Shown: positions 8,108 to 15,178 of the stretch, in pieces
Numbering within the stretch: position 1 is the stretch's first letter
Layout of the letters: every line of letters starts with the position of its first letter
Source: an uncultured Clostridia bacterium
Lineage (GTDB): Bacteria > Bacillota > Clostridia > Christensenellales > UBA1242
Reading direction: 5' to 3'
Assembly (NCBI GenBank): GCA_934778125.1
Contig: CAKVOF010000030.1
Span: 1 to 15,178, forward strand
DNA length: 15,178 nucleotides
Position numbers and translations under genes: made by a program
Notes under the pieces: model-generated
Databases searched by the model: none
What the model saw: only the letters and a program-made list of their open reading frames with translations
What the model was told of the DNA's origin: nothing

Positions 8108-9642
8108 TAATACTCCCAATATTTATTATCTAAAGACCTATAAGAAATTGCTTCCATTAGGTGATCTAATTGTATATTTTCAGAATTATCCAAATCAGCG
8201 ATTGTTCTTGCCACTTTCAAAATTCTATTATATGCTCTTGCAGATAAATGAAGTTTTTTAAATGCCGATTCCAAAATTGCACTACTTTGGTCATCAATTT
8301 TACAATACTTTTTTAATTCTTGGTCATTCATTTTTGCATTGCAGACGTTATCAGAATTTTTAAATCTCTCAATTTGAATTTCTCTAGCCTTATCAACTCT
8401 TGCTTTAATATCGCAACTAGACTCAGATAGAGTTTCATCGCGTAGATCATTGTATTTAACATTATCAACTTCAATATGCATATCAATTCTATCCATAATA
8501 GGGCCAGATAACTTATTTAAATATTTATGTATTTGTTGTGGTGTGCACTTGCACTCTTTTTCGCTACTACCATAATTTCCACATGGGCAAGGATTCATAC
8601 TGGCAATTAGTGTGAAACTAGCTGGATATTCAACAGTGCTTTCAACACGGGAAATTGTGATTGTGCCATCTTCTAATGGTTGACGCAAAGTTTCTATGCT
8701 ATTCCTAGAATATTCAGGCATCTCATCTAGAAACAAAACACCTGTGTGTGCAAGGCTAATTTCACCAGGTTTTGCAAGCCTCCCACCGCCAGTTAAAGCG
8801 AGTGTGGTTGATGTGTGGTGAGGCGACCTAAATGGTCTTGTTGTTATAATTCCTTCATTCATATCAAGAACACCCGCAATACTATGAATCTTTGTTACTT
8901 CCAATGCTTCGGCGAATGTTAAGTCAGATAAAATTGTTGGGAATGCTTTGGCAAGCATTGTTTTACCAGAGCCTGGAGGGCCTATCATCAAAACGTTGTG
9001 ACCACCTGCTGCAGCAATTTCCAATGCTCTCTTTGCGTTTTCTTGACCTTTAATATATTTAAAATCCGTATGATATTTTTTACTATTTTTAACCGTAGAG
9101 AAATCATTAAGTTTTATAGGCTCAATTGTAATATTTCCATTTAGAAAACTCACAACTTCACTTAAACATGATGCAGGATAAACTTCCAAACCTTCAATAA
9201 AGCTAGCCTCTTTTTCATTATCTTTTGGCAATATTATTTTCTTAAAACCAAGTTGCCTTGCACTTATTAAAATCGGCAACACACCATTTACTTTTTTTAA
9301 ATCACCGTTAAGCCCAAGTTCTCCAATCATAAGATATCTTTGAGCTGATGCTATATTAACTTGCTCGCTGGCTGATAAAATTCCAATTGCTATTGGCAAG
9401 TCATAAAGAGGACCTTCTTTTTTAGTATCTGCAGGTGCTAGGTTAATTGTTATTTTCAAAATTGGATATTTAAAACCACTATTTTTTATAGCACTTCTTA
9501 CTCTTTCTTTACTTTCTTTTGTTGATGTTCCAACAAGCCCTACCAAATCGTAGTTTGGCAGACCTTGATTAAGATCCACTTCAACATTAACCAAATAGCC
9601 ATTAATACCAGTTAACCCAAAACTTTTAATTATTGATAACAT
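8107..9642 (-). CDS. comM: ComM/YifB-family AAA+ ATPase (Mg-chelatase-like)
   Basis: In Vibrio and relatives ComM is a hexameric helicase that extends branch migration during transformation; the Bacillota members are less studied, so this role is by homology. The 511-residue length is typical. An N-terminal Lon-protease-like fold (about 1-170) begins with GLTGINGYLVNVEVDL and includes GLPNYDLVGL and the KEGPLYDLPIAIGIL segment. The ATPase domain carries Walker A GPPGSGKT (221-228, Lys227), FRSPHHTS (271-278), Walker B GVLFLDEMPE (301-310), and NPCPCGNYG with Cys352/354 and Cys364/366, a possible zinc site typical of the family. The C-terminal part has LSARAYNRILKVARTIADL. It is the first gene after a sigma-A-type promoter (9671-9699) and has a modest GAGAGG ribosome-binding site unusually close to the ATG. 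Its stop overlaps the dprA start. Confidence 0.95.
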   Translation of the reverse strand: MLSIIKSFGLTGINGYLVNVEVDLNQGLPNYDLVGLVGTSTKESKERVRSAIKNSGFKYPILKITINLAPADTKKEGPLYDLPIAIGILSASEQVNIASAQRYLMIGELGLNGDLKKVNGVLPILISARQLGFKKIILPKDNEKEASFIEGLEVYPASCLSEVVSFLNGNITIEPIKLNDFSTVKNSKKYHTDFKYIKGQENAKRALEIAAAGGHNVLMIGPPGSGKTMLAKAFPTILSDLTFAEALEVTKIHSIAGVLDMNEGIITTRPFRSPHHTSTTLALTGGGRLAKPGEISLAHTGVLFLDEMPEYSRNSIETLRQPLEDGTITISRVESTVEYPASFTLIASMNPCPCGNYGSSEKECKCTPQQIHKYLNKLSGPIMDRIDMHIEVDNVKYNDLRDETLSESSCDIKARVDKAREIQIERFKNSDNVCNAKMNDQELKKYCKIDDQSSAILESAFKKLHLSARAYNRILKVARTIADLDNSENIQLDHLMEAISYRSLDNKYWEY

Positions 9643-9670
9643 AATAACCTCTCAACTAACCTATCTTACT

Positions 9671-9699
9671 ATTATACAATTATTATGATATTAAAACAA
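9671..9699 (-). promoter_or_regulatory. sigma-A-type promoter for the comM-dprA-topA operon
   Basis: Reading the minus strand, TTGTTT (9699-9694) is followed by a 17-base spacer and a perfect TATAAT (9676-9671). Transcription would start near 9664, giving a leader of about 20 bases before the comM ATG at 9642. It lies downstream of the rplS terminator, which supports a separate transcription unit. The -35 matches the consensus only in its TTG, and the region is AT-rich, so chance matches are possible. Confidence 0.65.
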
Positions 9700-9748
9700 G
9701 CAATTAAATTATTTAAATATATAAATTTGTTCAATAATCACACTGCAA

Positions 9749-9779
9749 TAAAAAACCACTAGCTTTAAAGCTAATGGTT
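9749..9779 (-). terminator. Rho-independent terminator after rplS
   Basis: On the minus strand two arms pair: AACCA/TGGTT (9775-9779 with 9754-9758) and TAGCT/AGCTA (9769-9773 with 9760-9764). They are separated by one mismatch (A9774 against C9759) and closed by a four-base loop, and the minus strand runs straight into six or more T residues (9755-9750). It begins 8 bases after the rplS stop. No T-run follows on the plus strand, so it acts in one direction only. Confidence 0.85.
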
Positions 9780-9787
9780 GAAAATTA

Positions 9788-10129
9788 CTAAATTCTTTCT
9801 TTAATTTTTGCAGCTTTACCAGTAAGATTTCTTAAATAATATAATTTAGCTCTTCTTACTTTACCTTTCTTAACTACTTCAATTTTATCAATTCTTGGTG
9901 AGTTTAATTGGAATATTTTTTCAACCCCAACACCGAAAGATATTCTTCTAACTGTGAATGTTTCTCTAACGCTAGAATTTTTTCTTGCTATAACAACACC
10001 TTCAAAAACTTGGATTCTTTCTCTAGTTCCTTCAACGATTTTGTTATATACTTTAACGGTGTCACCAACATTAAATTCAGGTAGCTCAGGTTTAACATTT
10101 TCTCTCTCTAATGCCTCAATTAATGTCAT
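9788..10129 (-). CDS. rplS: 50S ribosomal protein L19
   Basis: L19 sits at the 30S-50S interface of the ribosome. The 113-residue protein has the family pattern throughout: MTLIEALE start, [15 protein letters not shown] (about 18-32), [14 protein letters not shown] (37-50), [23 protein letters not shown] and a basic C-terminal [25 protein letters not shown] strong AAGGAGGT ribosome-binding site lies 8 bases before the ATG. Unlike most Bacillota, rplS does not directly follow trmD: rbgA, rnhB and yraN lie between them. It appears to be its own transcription unit, with a promoter at 10206-10234, a structured leader and a terminator. The leader can pair over the ribosome-binding site, which suggests autoregulation by L19. 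Confidence 0.98.
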   Translation of the reverse strand: MTLIEALERENVKPELPEFNVGDTVKVYNKIVEGTRERIQVFEGVVIARKNSSVRETFTVRRISFGVGVEKIFQLNSPRIDKIEVVKKGKVRRAKLYYLRNLTGKAAKIKERI

Positions 10130-10200
10130 TTGACTTTACCTCCTTAATATACTTGTTGTTCATGTTTTTATGATAAAAGCAGAGGACCAACCGAAGTCAC
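10130..10200 (-). ncRNA. rplS 5' leader, probable L19 autoregulatory leader
   Basis: The predicted transcript starts near 10200. Two nested helices can form. The outer one pairs UGACUU (10199-10194) with AAGUCA (10136-10131), directly before the ATG. The inner one pairs CCUCU (10185-10181) with GGAGG of the ribosome-binding site (10143-10139), including one G-U pair. A small UUUUA/UAAAA hairpin (10178-10166) can sit inside. A short C(UUCG)G stem (GAC/GUU) at the 5' end overlaps the outer helix and could be the alternative state. The fold would block translation initiation. Low-G+C Gram-positive bacteria have a known L19 leader family (Rfam L19_leader); I assign this by position and structure, not by alignment. 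Confidence 0.6.
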
Positions 10201-10205
10201 ATTAA

Positions 10206-10234
10206 ATCTTATCATATAATATCACAAATTACAA
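10206..10234 (-). promoter_or_regulatory. extended -10 promoter for rplS
   Basis: On the minus strand TTGTAA (10234-10229) is followed by exactly 17 bases and then TGA-TAAGAT, where TG plus one base precedes the -10 hexamer TAAGAT (10211-10206) as in extended -10 promoters. The start would fall at about 10200, exactly where the structured leader begins. An alternative pair (TTTACA with TATTAT) has a 20-base spacer and is less likely. Confidence 0.6.
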
Positions 10235-10300
10235 GTGTTTTTGTAAAATAATCTCTAAAATTGAACAAAAAATTAAAGAAATCTTATTAAAAAATGTTTG

Positions 10301-10660
10301 TTATCTAAACGCATCTTTTATATATTCAACAATACCATCATTAACCTCTGCAACATCAAATCTAACAAGTGCGTTAATTAAATCTTTTGATTTTAAATAA
10401 GCCATCGCAACAGTTTTAATTTTTTGTTGTTTAAAAAAATTAACCATTTCCCTTGGGCTACCAAACACTTCACTAGTTTTCATTTTAACTTCAATAAAGC
10501 AAATAGTTTTTTTATCTCTTGCAATTATATCAATTTCGCCAATTGGGTTTCTATAATTACGTTCAATAATTTTATATTTTAAAAATTTTTTTATGAACTT
10601 ACAAGCACAATCTTCTCCAGCTTTGCCCTTAATACTATTTAATGATTTAGTTTTCAACAT
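10301..10660 (-). CDS. yraN: YraN/UPF0102 family nuclease-fold protein
   Basis: The family has the restriction-endonuclease-like (Holliday-junction-resolvase-like) fold; its cellular function is not settled. The 119-residue length is typical. The motifs seen are GKAGEDCACKFI (12-23), RNYRNPIGEIDIIARD with Glu42 and Asp44, FIEVKMK with Glu57 and Lys59, and the helix ending KIKTVAMAYL. These give the E-D-ExK arrangement expected of a metal-dependent nuclease core, so catalysis is possible but unproven. It starts 12 bases after the rnhB stop with a weak GAGAG ribosome-binding site, and pairing with rnhB is common across bacteria. No clear terminator hairpin follows; the 66 bases to the rplS promoter are AT-rich and show nothing else, so some read-through into rplS is possible. 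Confidence 0.93.
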   Translation of the reverse strand: MLKTKSLNSIKGKAGEDCACKFIKKFLKYKIIERNYRNPIGEIDIIARDKKTICFIEVKMKTSEVFGSPREMVNFFKQQKIKTVAMAYLKSKDLINALVRFDVAEVNDGIVEYIKDAFR

Positions 10661-10672
10661 TATTCTCTCTTT

Positions 10673-11260
10673 TTAAACAAAGTGTTTTATAAATGAATTT
10701 CTATGAATCTCACACTTGCCAAATTTTTTCAAGTTTTCAATGTGTTCTTTAGTACCATATCCCTTATGTTTTGCAAAATTATATTCAGGATATTTTTTAT
10801 CAAAATCTTTCATTAGCCTATCTCTATACACTTTTGCAAGAATAGATGCACAAGCAATATTGTAACTGTTTGCATCGCCCTTAATTAAACTATCAGTTGA
10901 AATTTGAACATCTAACTTCACAGCATCAATAAGTATTAAGTCTGGCTTTATCTCGATATTTTCAACGCATTGCATCATACCTAATTTGGTTGCGTTTAAA
11001 ATGTTAATTTCATCAATTTTGATATTATCCACCTCTTCTATATCATATGCAATTGCAGTATTTATTATTTTATCGAAAAGAATTTCTCGTTTCTTTTCAG
11101 TTAGCTTTTTGCTATCATTAATTCCTTCTATAATCTTATCTTCATCCAATGGCATAACAACCATAGCGCACACAACAGGACCTGCTAATGGGCCACGCCC
11201 AGCTTCATCTATTCCACCAATTAAAATATCTTTTCCATATGCCAAATCAAAGTTATGCAT
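10673..11260 (-). CDS. rnhB: Ribonuclease HII
   Basis: RNase HII cuts RNA in RNA-DNA hybrids and starts removal of single ribonucleotides misincorporated in DNA. The 195-residue protein has the catalytic carboxylates in their usual settings: GGIDEAGRGPLAGPV with Asp18 and Glu19, LILIDAV with Asp112, and SILAKVYRDRLM with Asp147. KHKGYGTKEH (165-173) and CEIHRNSF (183-190) complete the family pattern, and the GRG motif belongs to type 2 rather than type 1 or 3 enzymes. It has no obvious N-terminal extension. Its ATG overlaps the end of rbgA by 8 bases, so it is translated in the same operon. The rbgA-rnhB pair is the same as in Bacillus. Confidence 0.97.
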   Translation of the reverse strand: MHNFDLAYGKDILIGGIDEAGRGPLAGPVVCAMVVMPLDEDKIIEGINDSKKLTEKKREILFDKIINTAIAYDIEEVDNIKIDEINILNATKLGMMQCVENIEIKPDLILIDAVKLDVQISTDSLIKGDANSYNIACASILAKVYRDRLMKDFDKKYPEYNFAKHKGYGTKEHIENLKKFGKCEIHRNSFIKHFV

Positions 11261-12167
11261 TTTTTAACCTATCTTTTACTTGAAGTTTCTTTAAATCTTT
11301 ATATGTTTCCAATGTTAGAGCACCAAATTTTCCTTGCTTAAAATCACTAATAATTGCCTTGCAACATCTATCATAATCAGGCTCAGCTCCTCTAAGCAAA
11401 AATTTTCTTGAATCACATATTTTATCCAACACTTCAAGATTTTCATCGTTTTCTAAAATTTGAATAGAATATCTATTCTCCAAAATACTTGGATTGATTT
11501 TTCTTATATCATCTATAAAATAAAACGCTAAGTCATTAACATCAAGCACTTCTTCTTTAATACTTCCAATATATGCGAGAGTCCTAGCAACCCTATTATT
11601 ATCAAATGCAGGCCATAAAGTTCCAGGGGTATCAAGAACCTCAATTCCACTTGCAATTCTAACCCATTGTTTTCCTTTTGTTACGCCTGGTTTATTTCCG
11701 GTTAAAGCTTTCGCTTTACCACACAAGTTATTTATTAATGTGCTTTTCCCACAATTAGGAACACCAATAACCATAGCACGAAGAGTGCAAACTAAGCCTT
11801 TTTCTTTATATTTATTTATTTTTTCATAGCAAGCACTTTTTATTGTTTCCTCCAACTTTTTCCCCATTCCAGATGCTGTTGAATTCATAACTAAACAAGT
11901 GGTGTTATCTTTTTTAAAAAACTTAAACCATTCATTAACTTTATCTTTTTCCGCCATATCTATTTTGTTAAAAACATATATAATAGGCTTGTTATCAATA
12001 AAGCTTTGAAATTTCGGATTTACGCACGAAAAAGGTGCTCGACTATCAAGCACATAAATTATAGCATCAACTATTTTTAAGTCTTTCTCCATAGTTTTTA
12101 GGGCTTTATTCATATGCCCAGGAAACCAATTTATTAACATATTAGTTGTTTTATTCTCATCACTCAT
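11253..12167 (-). CDS. rbgA: RbgA (YlqF), circularly permuted GTPase for 50S subunit assembly
   Basis: RbgA drives a late step of 50S assembly in Bacillota. The 304-residue protein has the permuted GTPase motif order that defines the family: the N-terminal INWFPGHMNKA (12-22), DSRAPFSCVNP (41-51), then G4 NKID (67-70), then G1 GVPNCGKS (135-142), the PGVTKG switch region (160-165), and G3 DTPG (179-182). A helical C-terminal domain follows, probably RNA-binding, with RLHISS-type motifs not evident. An AAAGGG ribosome-binding site stands 6 bases before the ATG, and the gene begins 23 bases after trmD. In Bacillus rplS sits between trmD and this gene; here it does not. YqeH and RsgA are other permuted GTPases but have extra domains not seen here. 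Confidence 0.95.
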   Translation of the reverse strand: MSDENKTTNMLINWFPGHMNKALKTMEKDLKIVDAIIYVLDSRAPFSCVNPKFQSFIDNKPIIYVFNKIDMAEKDKVNEWFKFFKKDNTTCLVMNSTASGMGKKLEETIKSACYEKINKYKEKGLVCTLRAMVIGVPNCGKSTLINNLCGKAKALTGNKPGVTKGKQWVRIASGIEVLDTPGTLWPAFDNNRVARTLAYIGSIKEEVLDVNDLAFYFIDDIRKINPSILENRYSIQILENDENLEVLDKICDSRKFLLRGAEPDYDRCCKAIISDFKQGKFGALTLETYKDLKKLQVKDRLKNA

Positions 12168-12190
12168 TTTATACCCTTTAATTTAAAAGC

Positions 12191-12862
12191 CTATTTATCG
12201 CTCAACAAATCAGGTCTATATTTTTTAGTTTCAATTATTTTTTGATTTTCACGCCATTTCTTAATTTCTGCATGATTGCCTGACATTAACACATCTGGAA
12301 CCTTTTTGCCCATAAATTCATATGGTCTAGTATATTGAGGATACTCAAGCAAATTATCAGAAAAACTTTCATCACACACACTATTTTCGTTTCCAAGCAC
12401 ATTAGGAATATATCTTAATATCGAGTCAATTAAAACCATAGCTGGGAGTTCGCCACCAGTTAAAATATAATCGCCAATACTCACCATTTCATCAACACAC
12501 ATTTCAATTATTCTTTCATCAATACCCTCATAGTGCCCACAAATAAGAATTAAATGTTCATAGGAACTTAGTGATTTCACGATGCACTGCTTTAAAACTT
12601 TCCCCTTTGGAGATAGATATATAGTATGTGAATTATCACTCTTAACACTCATTATCGCATCATACAGAGGTTGACATGCCATAAGCATTCCATCTCCACC
12701 ACCAAAAATATAGTCATCAACTTTTTTATGTTTATCTTTAGAAAATTCCCTTATATCAACAACATTGAATTCAAAAGCACCTTTTTCGATAGCTTTTCCA
12801 ATCAAACTAGAATTCAATGCTTGAAACATTTCTGGAAACAATGTTAAAACATCTATTCTCAT
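12191..12862 (-). CDS. trmD: TrmD, tRNA (guanine37-N1)-methyltransferase
   Basis: TrmD puts the m1G37 modification next to the anticodon using S-adenosylmethionine, which prevents +1 frameshifting. The 223-residue protein is slightly shorter than the usual 235-255. The N-terminal MRIDVLTLFPEMF, DDYIFGGGDGMLM (49-61), LICGHYEGIDER (106-117), and VSIGDYILTGGELPAM (127-142) are the trefoil-knot SAM site. Arg150 and the DESF segment (Asp164) match the catalytic arginine and aspartate regions. The C-terminal PQYTRP (175-180) and LMSGNHAEIKKWR (192-204) contact tRNA. The start overlaps the rimM stop as ATGA, the classical rimM-trmD coupling. Its ribosome-binding site is poor, so it probably depends on translation of rimM. 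Confidence 0.97.
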   Translation of the reverse strand: MRIDVLTLFPEMFQALNSSLIGKAIEKGAFEFNVVDIREFSKDKHKKVDDYIFGGGDGMLMACQPLYDAIMSVKSDNSHTIYLSPKGKVLKQCIVKSLSSYEHLILICGHYEGIDERIIEMCVDEMVSIGDYILTGGELPAMVLIDSILRYIPNVLGNENSVCDESFSDNLLEYPQYTRPYEFMGKKVPDVLMSGNHAEIKKWRENQKIIETKKYRPDLLSDK

Positions 12863-13362
12863 ACCAAAATTTCTTTTAACCTTTTAGAATTAACTTTTAT
12901 AAGTTTGCTCTTAACATCTACGTTAATAAAAATGTCGCTAACGAACGGAAACATAAATTCTTTGCCATTATTATCTTTATAGCAGATAACATCAGTTGCC
13001 CCGCGGTTAGTTAAAACATCAAAAATATCACCTAAAAACACACCATCATCAAGCATTAGTTTACAACCTTTGATATCATCAATATAATATTCGCCTTCAG
13101 CTAGTGGTTTTAATTCATCGTATTCATAATAAACATCAATATTTCTTAGGTCTTCTACCATCTCGCAACTTGATATTCCATCAACTTTTAAGATGTAAAA
13201 AGCATCTCTCGAAACTATTTTATCTAATTTATATTTTTTACCATTTATGATTATCTCTTTCATATCATCAACAAATGGAAAATTAAAGCTTTCAGGTTTA
13301 ACTCTAAACTCACCTTTTAAACCTTGAGGTTTTGTTATAATACCAAATTTAATCAATTGCAT
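12859..13362 (-). CDS. rimM: RimM, 16S rRNA processing / 30S maturation factor
   Basis: RimM helps mature the head of the 30S subunit, binding near ribosomal protein S19. The protein has 167 residues from the chosen ATG. The N-terminal domain opens with IKFGIITKPQGLKGEFRVKP (4-23). The PRC-barrel domain follows, including EYYIDDIKGCKLML (about 90-103), LTNRGATDVICYK and a terminal VKLIKV-like strand. The frame can be opened six bases earlier by TTG at 13368; I prefer ATG at 13362, though neither has a ribosome-binding site at proper spacing, since the nearest purine-rich run is 28 bases away in the end of khpA. It ends with TGA inside the trmD start. Its position between the KH gene and trmD is the standard bacterial order. 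Confidence 0.94.
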   Translation of the reverse strand: MQLIKFGIITKPQGLKGEFRVKPESFNFPFVDDMKEIIINGKKYKLDKIVSRDAFYILKVDGISSCEMVEDLRNIDVYYEYDELKPLAEGEYYIDDIKGCKLMLDDGVFLGDIFDVLTNRGATDVICYKDNNGKEFMFPFVSDIFINVDVKSKLIKVNSKRLKEILV

Positions 13363-13385
13363 AAACAAAATAAAGAGATGAAAAA

Positions 13386-13628
13386 TTATTCCACCTCTTT
13401 TTCTCCTATTTTTAAAATATATCTTTTGCCTGGTGTTGATAAAGATTTGATAATTGTGCGTATTGCAGATGCAATTTTACCATTTTTGCCAATTACTCTG
13501 CCCATGTCTGATTTTGCAACCTTAACATTAACAACAGTAACTCTTTCAGATTCCTCAACAATATCAATTTCAACTTCATCTTTTTTTTCAGCAAGTTCAT
13601 TAATTACATATTTAATTAATTCTTCCAT
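13386..13628 (-). CDS. khpA: KhpA, single KH-domain RNA-binding protein
   Basis: This is a small RNA-binding protein (80 residues) of the YlqC/KhpA family. In streptococci KhpA pairs with KhpB/Jag and affects cell division and elongation; that role is inferred from the family only. It begins MEELIKYVINELAEKKDEVE and has the KH signature VAKSDMGRVIGKNGKIASAIRT with the GxxG loop at Gly47-Lys-Asn-Gly50, followed by a helix and a terminal strand. A GGTGGTG run about 5 bases before the ATG is a usable but not canonical ribosome-binding site. The gene lies 16 bases after rpsP and 23 bases before the rimM ATG, the usual rpsP-khpA-rimM order. Confidence 0.95.
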   Translation of the reverse strand: MEELIKYVINELAEKKDEVEIDIVEESERVTVVNVKVAKSDMGRVIGKNGKIASAIRTIIKSLSTPGKRYILKIGEKEVE

Positions 13629-13644
13629 TTAACACCACCGATTA

Positions 13645-13935
13645 TTAGTTTTGTTTTTTCTTTTTATCGGTTTTAGGTGCACGTTTTTTCATAGGTTCCA
13701 AGATACCAGCAGAAACAAGTAATGTTCTTGCAGTTTCAGTTGGTTGAGCACCGCAAGCTAACCATTTTCTAGTTAATTCTTCATCAAGTTTAATTTCAGC
13801 TGGTTGAGTAAGAGGATTGAAAGTTCCTAATTTTTCAAGATACTCACCATCTCTAGCTTTTCTAGAATCAGTTACAACTACTCTATAAAATGGTGATTTC
13901 TTATCTCCTAATCTAGTTAATCTAATTTTTACCAT
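13645..13935 (-). CDS. rpsP: 30S ribosomal protein S16
   Basis: S16 is a primary assembly protein of the 30S body. The 96-residue protein starts [21 protein letters not shown] and has [19 protein letters not shown] (23-41), the L-D-E-E helix with [19 protein letters not shown] (55-73), and a lysine-rich, disordered tail ([13 protein letters not shown]), all typical. No good ribosome-binding site is visible; AGAAG stands 5-6 bases before the ATG. It follows ffh after a 96-base AT-rich gap, the same neighbour as in Bacillus, and heads the khpA-rimM-trmD series. Confidence 0.98.
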   Translation of the reverse strand: MVKIRLTRLGDKKSPFYRVVVTDSRKARDGEYLEKLGTFNPLTQPAEIKLDEELTRKWLACGAQPTETARTLLVSAGILEPMKKRAPKTDKKKKQN

Positions 13936-14031
13936 TATATTCTTCTACTTTAGTTTTTTTTAAATATATATATAATTTTTTATTGATAACACAAAAAATA
14001 TTAAAAACAATTTAAATGTTATAGTGAAATA
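13936..14031 (-). other. ffh-rpsP intergenic region with a weak candidate promoter
   Basis: These 96 bases are almost entirely A and T. On the minus strand TTGTGT (14000-13995 region) lies 16-18 bases before an alternating TATATATATA run that could serve as a -10 element, about 25 bases upstream of the rpsP ATG. Just after the ffh stop, ATAGT and ACTAT can form only a five-base stem with no T-run, so there is no convincing terminator. Co-transcription of ffh with rpsP plus an internal promoter is the simplest reading, with low certainty. Confidence 0.3.
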
Positions 14032-15178
14032 CTATCTTCCTTGAAATCTTCTTGCCATCATAGCTCCGAGGCCTTTTCCACTTTTCATTTGCTTCATAAC
14101 TTCTTTAGATTGGTTATATTGCTTTAATAGAATATTAACATCTTGAATAGATGTTCCACTGCCACTAGCAATTCTCTTTTTATGACTACCTTTTAAAATA
14201 TCAGGATTGTTTCGTTCCTTTTTAGTCATACTTAAAATAATTGCTTTATTTTTAGCCATTTGTTCATTTGAAATTGCATTTTCACTTAATTTCAATTTAT
14301 TTGAACCTGGAATCATAGATAACAATTGATTAATATCGCCCATTTTACTAATTTGGTCAAACTGAATTAAATAATCCTCTAATGTAAATGAGTTTTCGCG
14401 AAATTTTTTCTCAAGTTTCTTTTGTTCTTCTTCATTAAAATTTGCTTGAGCCTTTTCGATTAGAGTTAGAACATCACCCATATTTAATATTCTGCTAGCC
14501 ATTCTATCTGGATGGAACACTTCAAGGTCATCCATCTTTTCGCCAATTCCGCAGAACTTAATAGGTTTGCCAGTAACAGATCTTATGCTCAATGCTGCAC
14601 CGCCACGAGTATCACCATCAAGTTTAGTTAAGATAACACCCGTTATATCAAGTTGCTCGTTAAAGCTTGTTGCAACATTAACAGCATCTTGACCTGTCAT
14701 ACTATCAACAACAAGTAAAATCTCAGTTGGTTTTGTTATCTTTTTGATATCTTTCAATTCATCCATCAATTCTTCGTTGATATGGAGCCTACCAGCGGTA
14801 TCAATAATAACAGTGTCGTAACCTTTTTTGTTGGCATATTTTATTGCATTATCAGCAGTTTTTTGAGGTTTATTTGTGCCTTCATCGTAAACTTCAACAT
14901 TAACAGATTTTCCAACAACTTTTAATTGATTAATTGCAGCTGGCCTATAAATATCACACGCCACAAGTATAGGTTTTTTGCCTTGAGATTTTAGCAATTT
15001 TGCTAGTTTACCACACATAGTTGTTTTGCCAGCGCCTTGCAAACCACACATTAAAATTACAGTTGGCAATTTACTAGAAACTTCTAATTTGGCATTATTG
15101 CTCCCCATTAATTGAGTTAATTCTTCATGAACAATTTTAATAACTTGTTGGCCAGGAGTTAAACTTTTTAAAACACCT
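14032..15178 (-). CDS. ffh: Ffh (SRP54), signal recognition particle GTPase, 5' end outside window
   Basis: Ffh binds SRP RNA and the signal sequences of nascent membrane proteins, and docks with FtsY. The frame stays open to the window edge, beyond the internal ATG at 15108: the 23 codons before it encode VLKSLTPGQQVIKIVHEEL, the end of the N domain. About 65 N-terminal residues are therefore missing compared with a protein of about 446. In the 381 visible residues the G domain has GLQGAGKTT (44-52), DIYRPAAINQL, DTAGR (126-130) and TKLDGDTRGGAA (184-195). The M domain covers the last third, with FTLEDYLIQFDQISKMGDI, the SRP-RNA-binding GSGTSIQDVN segment and a Met-rich GLGAMMARRF end. It ends in TAG, 96 bases before rpsP. 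Confidence 0.97.
   Translation of the reverse strand, partial: GVLKSLTPGQQVIKIVHEELTQLMGSNNAKLEVSSKLPTVILMCGLQGAGKTTMCGKLAKLLKSQGKKPILVACDIYRPAAINQLKVVGKSVNVEVYDEGTNKPQKTADNAIKYANKKGYDTVIIDTAGRLHINEELMDELKDIKKITKPTEILLVVDSMTGQDAVNVATSFNEQLDITGVILTKLDGDTRGGAALSIRSVTGKPIKFCGIGEKMDDLEVFHPDRMASRILNMGDVLTLIEKAQANFNEEEQKKLEKKFRENSFTLEDYLIQFDQISKMGDINQLLSMIPGSNKLKLSENAISNEQMAKNKAIILSMTKKERNNPDILKGSHKKRIASGSGTSIQDVNILLKQYNQSKEVMKQMKSGKGLGAMMARRFQGR

Noticed and set aside
10235..10300. Possible terminator after yraN
   Set aside because: T-runs are present but no GC-containing stem precedes them, so it does not meet the pattern of a Rho-independent terminator.
12859..12862. Possible use of genetic code 4 (TGA as tryptophan), suggested by the very low G+C
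   Set aside because: rimM ends at TGA exactly where family length predicts and where trmD starts, and the tryptophan codons I checked are TGG.
13955..13975. Alternating TATATATATA run read as a possible repeat or attachment site
   Set aside because: It is short, has no partner copy in the window, and is better explained as AT-rich spacer or a -10 element.

Overview
The window is a compact, AT-rich (roughly 30% G+C by eye) stretch of bacterial chromosome in which every gene lies on the minus strand. The gene set and order match the conserved Bacillota block known from Bacillus: ffh-rpsP-KH-rimM-trmD ... rbgA-rnhB ... dprA-topA-trmFO-hslV-hslU. TrmFO, RbgA, KhpA and HelD also point to Bacillota. 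The very low G+C, the absence of xerC/codV between trmFO and hslV, and the displaced rplS suggest a clostridial or uncultured gut-type lineage rather than Bacillus itself; that placement is inference. The code looks standard: rimM ends in TGA and tryptophans are TGG.

Read in the direction of transcription (high to low coordinates) there are three units. Unit 1 (15178 to 10301) is ffh (5' end outside the window), rpsP, khpA, rimM, trmD, rbgA, rnhB and yraN: signal-recognition GTPase, a 30S protein, an RNA-binding KH protein, 30S maturation, tRNA m1G37 methylation, 50S assembly GTPase, RNase HII and an undefined nuclease-fold protein. Unit 2 (about 10200 to 9749) is rplS alone, with its own extended -10 promoter, a 70-nt leader that can fold to hide the ribosome-binding site (probable L19 leader), and a Rho-independent terminator. 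Unit 3 (9699 to 1 and beyond) has a good promoter and then comM, dprA, topA, trmFO, hslV, hslU and a HelD-family ATPase whose 3' end is outside the window. The genes of unit 3 are separated by 29 bases or less, or overlap.

Units 1 and 2 therefore serve ribosome and tRNA maturation and protein targeting. Unit 3 serves DNA handling (ComM and DprA in natural transformation or recombination, TopA in supercoiling), tRNA m5U54 formation, ATP-dependent proteolysis (HslUV) and probably recycling of stalled RNA polymerase (HelD).

There is no gap over 300 bases without a gene; the largest are 10130-10300 and 9643-9787, both described. I saw no tRNA, rRNA, CRISPR array, insertion sequence, prophage or toxin-antitoxin gene. 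This is an ordinary core-genome region, and I do not find a new system in it. The items most worth checking are the rplS leader, the altered N-terminal toprim motif of TopA, and helD sitting at the end of the hslUV operon.
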